Shown in pieces: positions 8,622 through 15,350 of a stretch of DNA of 17,277 nucleotides. Numbering within the stretch: position 1 is the first letter of the stretch; every line of letters starts with the position of its first letter. Source of the DNA: JBKEDC01 sp047972995 (GTDB lineage: Bacteria > Bacteroidota > Bacteroidia > Bacteroidales > Prolixibacteraceae). The stretch spans positions 1-17,277 of the forward strand of contig JBKEBD010000033.1 in the NCBI GenBank assembly GCA_047972995.1, in the 5' to 3' direction. A model generated the notes under the pieces. The model made no database searches. It saw only the letters and a list, made by a program, of their open reading frames with translations, and was not told the origin of the DNA. A program made the position numbers and the translations under genes.

Positions 8622-10148
8622 ATGAAAAAATTAGGATTAATAGCGCTATTCGTGAGCTTATGCGGTGTATCTGTTGCACAGTCAGAGTTTACACTTGAAA
8701 CGAAAAAAGCGGAAACAAAAATCAATCGCGAGATCTACGGGCACTTTGCCGAGCATCTTGGTCGTTGCATTTATGGCGGCATTTATGTGGGTGAAGATTC
8801 GTCAATTCCAAATACGCGCGGATTCCGCAACGATGTTATCGGAGCGCTCAAAGATATGGAAATTCCATTACTTCGCTGGCCCGGTGGGTGTTTTGCCGAT
8901 ACCTATCACTGGAAAGATGGTATTGGTCCAAAAGAAAGTCGCCCCTCTATTGTGAATGTGCATTGGGGTGGAGTTACTGAAAACAACAGCTTCGGAACGC
9001 ATGAGTTTCTCGATTTCTGCGATTTGATTGAAGCTGAGCCATACATTAACCTTAATGTGGGTTCGGGCACTGTGCAAGAGGCTTCGGAATGGGTGGAGTA
9101 TGTTACTTCGGCTAATCAAAGCCCGATGACTGAACTGCGCAAGCAAAACGGACGCACTGAACCTTGGAAGGTGAAATATTGGGGTATCGGAAATGAAAAC
9201 TGGGGATGTGGTGGACATATGACTCCTGAATATTACGCCGATCTTTACAATCGTTTTGCCACTTATTGCCACGGCGATATTTATCGTATTGCTGGTGGTC
9301 CAAACATCGACGACTATAATTGGATGGACGTGCTCATGCGCAAAGCTACTCGCCATCGCCACTTGGTGCAAGGTGTGTCGTTGCACTACTACACGTTCAC
9401 CAACTCATGGGGAGATAAAGGTCATGCCACCGATTTTGATGAAAACGATTGGATGTCGGTCATGAAAAATGCACTCCGTATGAATACCCTCATCGAGAAG
9501 CATAGTGCAATTATGGATAAATACGATCCAGAAAAGAAAATCGGACTGATTGTTGACGAATGGGGAAACTGGTTTGAAGTGGAAGATGGCACAAACCCGG
9601 GATTCCTCTATCAACAAAATAGCTTGCGAGATGCGCTAGTAGCTGGTATTAATTTGAACCTTTTCAACCAACACGCCGATCGTGTGAAAATGAGCAATAT
9701 TGCACAAACCGCCAATGTATTACAATCGGTTATTCTTACACAAGAAGACCAAATGGTGCTTACCCCCACTTACTACGTGTTTAAAATGTATGCTGTGCAC
9801 CAAGATGCAGCTCTTGTGCCTGAATCGGGAGAAAGCTCAAAATATACACTTGGCGACCGCGAAGTGCCTAGTATTAGTCTTTCGGCATCGGTGAAAAACG
9901 AAGTACTCTCGGTAACCATATGTAATTTAAACCCTAATGATAGCGAAGAAGTTACGCTAAACATTGACGATACAAAATATGCCAATGCCTCGGGAAAAAT
10001 CATCACTGCCGACCACATGAATGACTACAACGATTTCAACAAAGCAGAAAAAGTAAACATGACCGACTTCAAAGTGGGCAAAGTGAAAAACGGGAAATTC
10101 ACCGTGAAAGTTCCTGCAAAATCTGTACTACTCGTTCAGATGCAATAA
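8622..10148 (+). CDS. GH51 alpha-L-arabinofuranosidase
   Basis: Retaining exo-acting enzyme that removes alpha-L-arabinofuranosyl groups from arabinan, arabinoxylan and oligosaccharides. The 508-aa product has a signal peptide (about 1-19, VSVAQ) without a lipobox cysteine, so it is probably a soluble periplasmic enzyme. The (beta/alpha)8 catalytic domain shows the N-terminal EIYGHFAEHLGRCIYGGIYV block and LLRWPGGCFAD. The acid/base Glu192 lies in YWGIGNENWGCGG and the nucleophile Glu313 in LIVDEWGNWF. A beta-sandwich domain closes the protein (about 400-508). Length and motifs are normal. The start ATG lies 8 nt after the upstream GH43 stop, showing co-transcription. Confidence 0.95.
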   Translation: MKKLGLIALFVSLCGVSVAQSEFTLETKKAETKINREIYGHFAEHLGRCIYGGIYVGEDSSIPNTRGFRNDVIGALKDMEIPLLRWPGGCFADTYHWKDGIGPKESRPSIVNVHWGGVTENNSFGTHEFLDFCDLIEAEPYINLNVGSGTVQEASEWVEYVTSANQSPMTELRKQNGRTEPWKVKYWGIGNENWGCGGHMTPEYYADLYNRFATYCHGDIYRIAGGPNIDDYNWMDVLMRKATRHRHLVQGVSLHYYTFTNSWGDKGHATDFDENDWMSVMKNALRMNTLIEKHSAIMDKYDPEKKIGLIVDEWGNWFEVEDGTNPGFLYQQNSLRDALVAGINLNLFNQHADRVKMSNIAQTANVLQSVILTQEDQMVLTPTYYVFKMYAVHQDAALVPESGESSKYTLGDREVPSISLSASVKNEVLSVTICNLNPNDSEEVTLNIDDTKYANASGKIITADHMNDYNDFNKAEKVNMTDFKVGKVKNGKFTVKVPAKSVLLVQMQ

Positions 10149-10201
10149 CACACACCTTTGGGCTAGCTTCCTTGCAAACCCAAAACTCTAAAATTTTAAA
10201 T

Positions 10202-11203
10202 ATGACTAAAAGATTTTTAATGATGCTAGCTATCTTGTTTGCTTTTTGCGGACAAGCTATGGCCCAAGAATTACAATTTAACAATCCACTTGCCGAGCAA
10301 CGCGCCGACCCTTGGGTGTGGAAAGACACCGATGGCACCTACTACCTAATTGCCACAGTGCCTGAATATGATCGCATTGTGTTGCGCAGTGCTAAAACGA
10401 TTAACGGACTGAAAGATGCCGAAGAAAAAACACTTTGGGAAAAGCATAGTTCTGGTGTAATGGGAGCACACATTTGGGCACCCGAATTGCACAAAATAGA
10501 TGGCAAATGGTACATTTATTTTGCCGCTGGCGAGGTAGAAAACATTTGGAACATTCGTATGTGGGTACTTTCATGCAATGGCAAAGACCCTATGAAGGGG
10601 AAATGGAAAGAAGAGGGACAGATTAAGACAAAGACTTCTTCATTCTCGCTCGACGCTACTGTTTTCGAGCACAAAGGGAAAAACTATTTAATTTGGGCAC
10701 AAAATGTGCACAACTGGGCTAGCGGTACATCGCTAGTAATGGCTGAAATGAAAAGTCCTACAGAAATTACAGGACCTGAAATTGTTATCACCGACCCTAC
10801 ATTCGATTGGGAACGCCAAAAGTATAATGTAAACGAAGGTCCTGCAGTTATAAAAAACGATGGCAAAATCTTTGTTTCATATTCGGCTAGCGCTACCAAC
10901 CACAATTACTGCATGGGTTTACTGTGGATTGACGGAGACCAAGATATTATGGATTTGAAGAATTGGAACAAATCGCCTGGGCCTGTATTCTACACCAATG
11001 AAGATTTAAAACGCTATGGTCCTGGGCATAATTCATTCACCACATCGGAAGATGGTAGTAAAACGGTTATGATTTATCATGCACGCGACTACAAGCAAAT
11101 TAAAGGTCATGAATTGAGCGACACCAACCGAGCTACTCGAGCTAGAGAAGTAAAATGGCTCGACAGTGGATTCCCTGATTTCCGTCAGATGATTGGCGAC
11201 TAA
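10202..11203 (+). CDS. GH43 (GH43_26-like) exo-arabinofuranosidase
   Basis: Predicted to release arabinose from alpha-1,5-linked arabinan or arabino-oligosaccharides. I chose the ATG at 10202 (333 aa) rather than the in-frame TTG 30 nt upstream because it begins a clean signal peptide (MTKRFLMMLAILFAFCGQAMAQ). There is no lipobox, so the product is periplasmic or secreted. The GH43 triad is Asp36 (QRADPWVW), Asp151 (SFSLDATVFEH) and Glu212 (VNEGPAVI). The block HIWAPELHKIDGKWYIYFAAG and the LDATVFEHKGKNYLIWAQ strand resemble GH43_26 exo-alpha-1,5-L-arabinofuranosidases; this subfamily call is from recognition. It is the last gene of the GH43-GH51-GH43 operon, 53 nt after GH51, with a small hairpin in the gap (TTTGGG 10157-10162 / CCCAAA 10179-10184). 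Confidence 0.88.
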   Translation: MTKRFLMMLAILFAFCGQAMAQELQFNNPLAEQRADPWVWKDTDGTYYLIATVPEYDRIVLRSAKTINGLKDAEEKTLWEKHSSGVMGAHIWAPELHKIDGKWYIYFAAGEVENIWNIRMWVLSCNGKDPMKGKWKEEGQIKTKTSSFSLDATVFEHKGKNYLIWAQNVHNWASGTSLVMAEMKSPTEITGPEIVITDPTFDWERQKYNVNEGPAVIKNDGKIFVSYSASATNHNYCMGLLWIDGDQDIMDLKNWNKSPGPVFYTNEDLKRYGPGHNSFTTSEDGSKTVMIYHARDYKQIKGHELSDTNRATRAREVKWLDSGFPDFRQMIGD

Positions 11204-11244
11204 CCCTTTCCAACTCCTCAATTAAAAATGACAGGCTAAGTAGC

Positions 11245-11289
11245 ACAAAAATAAAAATGCCCCAAATCGTGTTTAACTTTTTGGGGCAT
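11245..11289 (-). terminator. Terminator between convergent GH43 and GT2 genes
   Basis: ATGCCCCAAA (11257-11266) pairs with TTTGGGGCAT (11280-11289) over 10 bp with a 13-nt loop. Read on the minus strand it is followed by TTTTTATTTTTT-like sequence, so it mainly terminates the glycosyltransferase transcript. On the plus strand the T-run is poor, though the stem could still serve the arabinan operon. Confidence 0.75.
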
Positions 11290-11301
11290 ATCTAAACCAA
11301 A

Positions 11302-12279
11302 TTACATTTGGGTTTCATCAATTAAATATTTATTGCGTGCCGACGACTGGCGAGATACTAGCTCGGCTATAAATCCGGTCATAAACAACTGACAGCCTAT
11401 AATCATCGCCACCAAAGCAATGTAGAAATACGGACTATCGGTAACCAATGGCGCTCTCAATCCTTGATGTATCACCCAAAGCTTATCGATGCCCAACCAC
11501 AGGGCTGACAAACAGCCAAAAAAGAAAAATACAAAGCCAATCAAGCCAAAAAAGTGCATGGGTCGCTTACTAAACTTGGCAATAAAGATAACCGACAACA
11601 AATCGAGTGGACCTCTAATGAAGCGCTCTATGCCAAACTTTGTTGTGCCATATTTTCGTTCTTGGTGAATAACAACCTTCTCGCCAATCTTCTTAAAACC
11701 TGCCCATTTAGCTATAACCGGAATATAACGATGCATATCGCCGTACACTTCAATACTTTTCACCACTTGGTGACGATAAGCTTTCAGTCCGCAATTGAAG
11801 TCGTGCAATTTAATGCCCGCAGCTTTGCACGCAAACCAATTGAAAATCTTACTCGGAATATTCTTCGACAACACCGGGTCATATCGTTTCTTCTTCCAAC
11901 CCGACACCAAGTCGTAGCCTTCTTCAGTAATCATACGATAGAGTTCTGGAATTTCCTCTGGACTATCTTGTAAGTCGGCATCCATGGTGACAACCACTTT
12001 GCCCTTCACTTGTTGAAAGCCAGTGTGCAAAGCTGCCGACTTGCCATAGTTTCTACGGAATTTTATTCCTTTTACAGCCGAATTCGATTGATGCAATTCC
12101 TCAATCACCGCCCATGAATCATCGGTACTTCCATCGTCGATAAACAACACTTCATAACTGAAATTATGCTCGGTAAGCACCCGATCAATCCATGCCGAAA
12201 GTTCAGGTAAAGACTCCGCTTCGTTCAGCAACGGAACAACTATTGAAATATCGAGGGTTGGTTTTTCTAACAAACTCAT
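11302..12279 (-). CDS. GT2 polyprenyl-phosphate-type glycosyltransferase
   Basis: Membrane-associated family 2 glycosyltransferase of the DPM1/GtrB/ArnC type, which moves a sugar from a nucleotide sugar to a lipid carrier such as undecaprenyl phosphate. The 325-aa product has the GT-A domain (about 10-235) with VVPLLNEAESL, FIDDGSTDDS and the metal-binding DxD at Asp100-Ala-Asp102 (TMDADLQD). The acceptor-side KYGTTKFGIERF motif (209-220) is also present. Two C-terminal membrane helices (about 242-264 and 285-308) are as expected for this group. It follows the DUF4199 gene by 5 nt and is surely co-transcribed with it. The sugar transferred cannot be told from the sequence, and no cell-surface polysaccharide cluster surrounds it. 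Confidence 0.9.
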   Translation of the reverse strand: MSLLEKPTLDISIVVPLLNEAESLPELSAWIDRVLTEHNFSYEVLFIDDGSTDDSWAVIEELHQSNSAVKGIKFRRNYGKSAALHTGFQQVKGKVVVTMDADLQDSPEEIPELYRMITEEGYDLVSGWKKKRYDPVLSKNIPSKIFNWFACKAAGIKLHDFNCGLKAYRHQVVKSIEVYGDMHRYIPVIAKWAGFKKIGEKVVIHQERKYGTTKFGIERFIRGPLDLLSVIFIAKFSKRPMHFFGLIGFVFFFFGCLSALWLGIDKLWVIHQGLRAPLVTDSPYFYIALVAMIIGCQLFMTGFIAELVSRQSSARNKYLIDETQM

Positions 12280-12284
12280 AATTC

Positions 12285-12839
12285 TTATTTTACACCACGC
12301 ATGGCATCATTAAAAGGGTTCTGACTGTTTCGTTTAACTGCAATGGATGTTAACAGCGAGATGAAAAATCCAGAGAACATAGAAGCTACCACAAAAGAAA
12401 TGAGCAACATTAGCGGACTAATTCCATTTCTTACCGGTTCAAGCATGAGTGAAATATCAGCATCGGAAACACCCATATTGAAGTAAGCTTCCTCAACAAC
12501 AAGCATGATTTTATCCCACAATCCGGGCACAAATTTAAATAGCAACGCAGCATATAATCCGCGCAATACACCTGCTGCTGCCATGGTGAATGTTCCAAAT
12601 CGGAGCGCCATACCATAAGAAATAAGACCTTCTTTGTGCGTGTCGCGATAATATTTTTGAGCTATATACACACCAAAAACAGAGCAGAAAGTTACCAGAA
12701 AATTTCCCGATAAACCGAGCCCTTGCACTATAATCAAATCCGATAGTACAATAGCCCCACCTATGATTAAGCCCGCGGTAAGAACGGAAGTCCAAAATGT
12801 AGACCTTTCCTTTTGCTGGTTGTTATTCAATTCATTCAT
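12285..12839 (-). CDS. DUF4199 family membrane protein
   Basis: Small integral membrane protein of 184 aa with no known biochemical role. It resembles the DUF4199 family of Bacteroidota: about four hydrophobic segments (roughly residues 15-37, 43-60, 78-105 and 138-166). The loop KYYRDTHKEGLISYGMALRFGTF lies between segments two and three; a polar patch with several acidic residues (about 115-130) lies before the last helix. It is the upstream partner of the GT2 glycosyltransferase, with a 5-nt gap. I recall this pair recurring in Bacteroidota genomes, which suggests a linked role at the membrane, but that is inference. A good -7 element sits just upstream. Confidence 0.8.
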   Translation of the reverse strand: MNELNNNQQKERSTFWTSVLTAGLIIGGAIVLSDLIIVQGLGLSGNFLVTFCSVFGVYIAQKYYRDTHKEGLISYGMALRFGTFTMAAAGVLRGLYAALLFKFVPGLWDKIMLVVEEAYFNMGVSDADISLMLEPVRNGISPLMLLISFVVASMFSGFFISLLTSIAVKRNSQNPFNDAMRGVK

Positions 12840-12855
12840 TTTTCTATATTTTTTT

Positions 12856-12863
12856 CAAAGATA
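12856..12863 (-). promoter_or_regulatory. -7 promoter element for the DUF4199-GT2 operon
   Basis: On the minus strand TATCTTTG matches the Bacteroidota -7 consensus TAnnTTTG exactly, 16 nt before the ATG. No clear -33 TTG is seen at the expected spacing. Confidence 0.5.
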
Positions 12864-12921
12864 CTTAATAAGCTGAGTTTTCACTCCTGATTTATTTGAA
12901 AGCTAATTAAAACTAATGCTT

Positions 12922-12979
12922 TTGCCCTGTTTTGTGGCAACTAGTATGAAAATTGTGCCTAAAACATCGGCAATACTAG
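12922..12979 (-). other. Structured spacer downstream of the glucosaminidase gene
   Basis: Two adjacent foldable units lie in the 155-bp spacer. One is TTGCC/GGCAA (12922-12926 with 12936-12940). The other is CTAGTAT/ATACTAG (12941-12947 with 12973-12979) with an inner TGCC/GGCA pair (12956-12959 with 12969-12972). No T-run follows on the minus strand, so it is not a classical terminator; it may be a 3'-UTR structure. Low certainty. Confidence 0.3.
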
Positions 12980-12994
12980 GCGCCATAATAAGCT

Positions 12995-13948
12995 CTATTT
13001 TTTCACGCGCTGACGCAAGTTTAGTTGCTGCCCTACTTCAATTTTCGATTGCCCATTCAGTCGGTTGAGTTTATATAAATTTTTCAATCGAATACCATAC
13101 TTCTGCGACACCGCATGAAGACTTTCACCTGCTTTAATCGTGTGATATTTGTGAGCTATATCAGCCTTTTTCTTTTTCTGTTGTAAGAAAATTACTTCAC
13201 CAACTCTAATGGTATGGTTCGATGAAAAATCGTTATACTCATAAATTTCCCATAGCTTTACGCCATGCTCTTCTGCAATGCGCTGTGGCGAATCGCCCGA
13301 CTTCACATAAACAGCCTTACAGCCATTAATGACCTGCACGTCCATGGCTACACTCGCTGTGGCTGAAACATCATTTTTGTATGCTACCGGAGCTGCACTA
13401 TTTTTTTCTGCGGGCAACTCACTATTCTTTAAGTCTTTCAAACTCATCTTGTCGTACTGATTCAGTTTATTGTCTTCAACAATCTTAATCAGCTTATGAG
13501 CATATTGTGGGTCGGTGGCATAGCCCGCTTTTTTCAATCCATGTGCCCATCCTTTATAGTCGGTAATTTTTAAATCGAACAAAGAGGCGTAACGCATATT
13601 ATTTGAGAGGAAATCGCTATGGTCAGCATATGATTCTGCTACTGAATTATACACCCGAAAGCATTCGTTTGGTGCATCATCATCGTAGCGCATTCCCTTG
13701 CCAGACCACCCATGACATTTTATACCAAAGTGGTTTTTCGACTTGATACTCAACTCACTATTTCCGTTGCTACTCTCCAAACACCCTTGCGCCAGAGTGA
13801 TACTTGCAGGTACTCCCGAACGGCACATCTCTTCTACAGCAGAACGTGCGTGCATCCGAATATAGTCTTCTCTGCTATAAATTCGCTGTGCCCAAAGGTT
13901 GGTGAACATTAAAAACGATACAATAAACAATAAAAATTTCTTACTCAT
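12995..13948 (-). CDS. Secreted glucosaminidase (GH73-type) with two LysM domains
   Basis: Probable peptidoglycan hydrolase cleaving N-acetylglucosaminyl bonds during cell-wall turnover. I chose the ATG at 13948 (317 aa) over an in-frame TTG 12 nt upstream; it gives a signal peptide (1-20, ending LWAQ). The glucosaminidase domain (about 25-160) carries the likely catalytic Glu58 in AQGCLESSNGNSELS. The typical NHFGIKCHGW and the AGYATDPQYAHKLIKIVE tail follow. A linker leads to two LysM peptidoglycan-binding repeats (about 211-257 and 267-312: VKSGDSPQRIAEEHGV and IKAGESLHAVSQKYGI). It is transcribed away from cdd, with which it shares a 61-bp intergenic region. It appears complete and ordinary for Bacteroidota. 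Confidence 0.92.
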   Translation of the reverse strand: MSKKFLLFIVSFLMFTNLWAQRIYSREDYIRMHARSAVEEMCRSGVPASITLAQGCLESSNGNSELSIKSKNHFGIKCHGWSGKGMRYDDDAPNECFRVYNSVAESYADHSDFLSNNMRYASLFDLKITDYKGWAHGLKKAGYATDPQYAHKLIKIVEDNKLNQYDKMSLKDLKNSELPAEKNSAAPVAYKNDVSATASVAMDVQVINGCKAVYVKSGDSPQRIAEEHGVKLWEIYEYNDFSSNHTIRVGEVIFLQQKKKKADIAHKYHTIKAGESLHAVSQKYGIRLKNLYKLNRLNGQSKIEVGQQLNLRQRVKK

Positions 13949-13984
13949 CACGCTATTCAAGGTGCTAATATTTTACAAAAATCA

Positions 13985-13992
13985 TATATTTG
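13985..13992 (+). promoter_or_regulatory. -7 promoter element for cdd
   Basis: TATATTTG matches the Bacteroidota -7 consensus TAnnTTTG and lies 17 nt before the cdd start, implying a very short leader. A convincing -33 TTG is not seen. Confidence 0.45.
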
Positions 13993-14009
13993 ACCCAAGA
14001 TGACAAATT

Positions 14010-14495
14010 ATGAAGACAAAAGAATTAAAAATACGACTGAACATTTACAATTCAGTAGATGAACTAAAGGCTAGCGATCGTGAATTGATGCTGCAAGCCC
14101 GACAAGCCACAAGCACGGCCTATGCTCCTTATTCTAATTTTAAGGTGGGTGCTGCGGTGCTGCTTTCCAATGGTGAAATCATTTTAGGTAGCAACCAAGA
14201 AAATGCTGCCACCCCGGCAGGCACTTGTGCGGAGCGTTCGGCACTCAATTGGATTGGTGCAAATCGTGCAGAGCATACCATTGAGTGCATCGCCATTACT
14301 GCCATCAATCAGAATGAAGAACGAGCTAGCGGATTAAGCCCTTGCGGCGTGTGTAGGCAAGTGCTCGGCGAGTTTCAGAACCGCCAAGGAAAACCTATTC
14401 GCATTTTGCTCGACGACAAGCAAGATATTACCGAAATTAGTAATGTCTTCGATATACTACCTCTTGGGTTTAATGCTAGTTCATTGAATCAATAA
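14010..14495 (+). CDS. cdd: Cytidine deaminase
   Basis: Zinc enzyme of pyrimidine salvage that converts cytidine and deoxycytidine to uridine and deoxyuridine in the cytoplasm. The 161-aa product has the family core TAYAPYSNFKVGAAV (37-50), ribose-contacting Asn62 and Glu64 (SNQENAA), and the zinc site Cys73-Ala-Glu75 (GTCAERSAL) with Cys112 and Cys115 (PCGVCRQ). Glu75 is the proton shuttle. The length is a little above the classical 130-aa homotetrameric form because of about 25 extra N-terminal residues, normal for Bacteroidota. It is monocistronic, ends at a strong bidirectional hairpin and is convergent with the RluA-family gene. Confidence 0.95.
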   Translation: MKTKELKIRLNIYNSVDELKASDRELMLQARQATSTAYAPYSNFKVGAAVLLSNGEIILGSNQENAATPAGTCAERSALNWIGANRAEHTIECIAITAINQNEERASGLSPCGVCRQVLGEFQNRQGKPIRILLDDKQDITEISNVFDILPLGFNASSLNQ

Positions 14496-14500
14496 CCCAA

Positions 14501-14557
14501 AAATGCAAAAGCGGAAAGACATCAAATAATTTGTTGAGTCTTTCCGCTTTAGCATTT
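14501..14557. terminator. Bidirectional terminator between cdd and the RluA-family gene
   Basis: A stem of 13 bp (AAAGCGGAAAGAC 14508-14520 with 14538-14550) is extended, after one A-A mismatch, by six more pairs (AAATGC/GCATTT). A-rich and T-rich flanks serve both directions. It fills nearly all of the 63-bp gap between the two convergent genes. Confidence 0.85.
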
Positions 14558-14558
14558 C

Positions 14559-15260
14559 CTAGAATCTGGTTTTCTCTTTCAGCTCTTGAATTTGAATTAG
14601 CTCATCCCAAATTGGATCTCTCCTGGGCGGATCGGCCACAATTTTAATCGGCTCTTTGCGCACTGGATGTATAAACTCCAACTTGCGAGCATGAAGGTGA
14701 ATACCTCCCTTTTCATTGCTGCGCTCTGCACCATATTTCAAATCGCCTTTAATATGGCAACCAATGTTTGCCAACTGCACACGTATCTGATGATGACGAC
14801 CGGTCTCTAACTGCACCTCTAGCAAGTGATAACGGTTCAAACTTGCTCGATGGGTGTAGCTCAATGCACACAAACGCGAGTTTTTGCGGTTTTTACCAAT
14901 AAAGCTTCGATTGCGAGCTTCATCTTTCCACAAGTAGTTTTCCAAACGATCCGACATTTGCTCAGGCAAAGTATCTACCACCGCCCAATAGGTTTTCTTA
15001 ATATCGTCTTTGCTCTGAAACATCTCATTCAAACGAGTAAGCGCCTTGCTTGTACGCGCAAAAAGTACCACTCCACTTGTGGGGCGATCTAATCGGTGAG
15101 GCGAGCCTAAATAAACATCGCCAGGCTTATTATACTTTTGCTTGATGTAAGCTTTCACCTCATCAATGAGGGTAACATCGCCAGTCTTATCTCCCTGTAC
15201 AATCTCACCACATTCCTTGTTCACCGCTATCAGGTGATTATCCTCATATATAACTTTCAT
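14559..15260 (-). CDS. RluA-family RNA pseudouridine synthase
   Basis: Isomerises uridine to pseudouridine in rRNA or tRNA. I chose the ATG at 15260 (233 aa); an in-frame TTG 9 nt upstream is unlikely. The catalytic motif SPHRLDRPTSG is present with Asp58 as the catalytic aspartate. Later family blocks are also present: LEVQLETGRHHQIRVQLA (about 152-169) and the C-terminal IHLHARKLEFIHPV. There is no N-terminal S4 domain, so it belongs to the short RluA/RluC/RluD-like group. The target nucleotide cannot be told. It lies 83 nt downstream of panB in the same direction and may be read through from it. Confidence 0.92.
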   Translation of the reverse strand: MKVIYEDNHLIAVNKECGEIVQGDKTGDVTLIDEVKAYIKQKYNKPGDVYLGSPHRLDRPTSGVVLFARTSKALTRLNEMFQSKDDIKKTYWAVVDTLPEQMSDRLENYLWKDEARNRSFIGKNRKNSRLCALSYTHRASLNRYHLLEVQLETGRHHQIRVQLANIGCHIKGDLKYGAERSNEKGGIHLHARKLEFIHPVRKEPIKIVADPPRRDPIWDELIQIQELKEKTRF

Positions 15261-15266
15261 ACTATT

Positions 15267-15350
15267 CAATTACGAATTATCAATTACGAATAGACCTAAC
15301 GGTATCTTGCTTCGCACTTCGCCACTTCGTACTAAATTATCAATTAGTAT
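15267..15350. repeat. Short intergenic direct repeats between panB and the RluA-family gene
   Basis: CAATTACGAAT occurs twice with a 14-bp period (15267-15277 and 15281-15291). AAATTATCAATTA recurs in variant form at 15334-15346, overlapping the panB stop, and an ACTTCG-type unit is repeated three times between about 15310 and 15330. The block looks like a small simple-repeat insertion rather than a gene or regulator. Confidence 0.6.

Noticed and set aside
8868..9386. A 172-codon minus-strand ORF opposite the GH51 gene
   Set aside because: It lies wholly within a well-supported GH51 gene including its acid/base motif, and its translation shows no family motif.
10172..10201. In-frame TTG start 30 nt upstream of the second GH43
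   Set aside because: The ten extra residues are polar and precede a complete signal peptide beginning at the ATG at 10202; the TTG also lies inside the small intercistronic hairpin.
13949..13960. In-frame TTG start of the glucosaminidase
   Set aside because: It only adds four residues before an ATG that begins a normal signal peptide (MSKKFLLFIV).
15261..15269. In-frame TTG start of the RluA-family synthase
   Set aside because: The ATG three codons later gives the expected N-terminus and is the more likely initiator.
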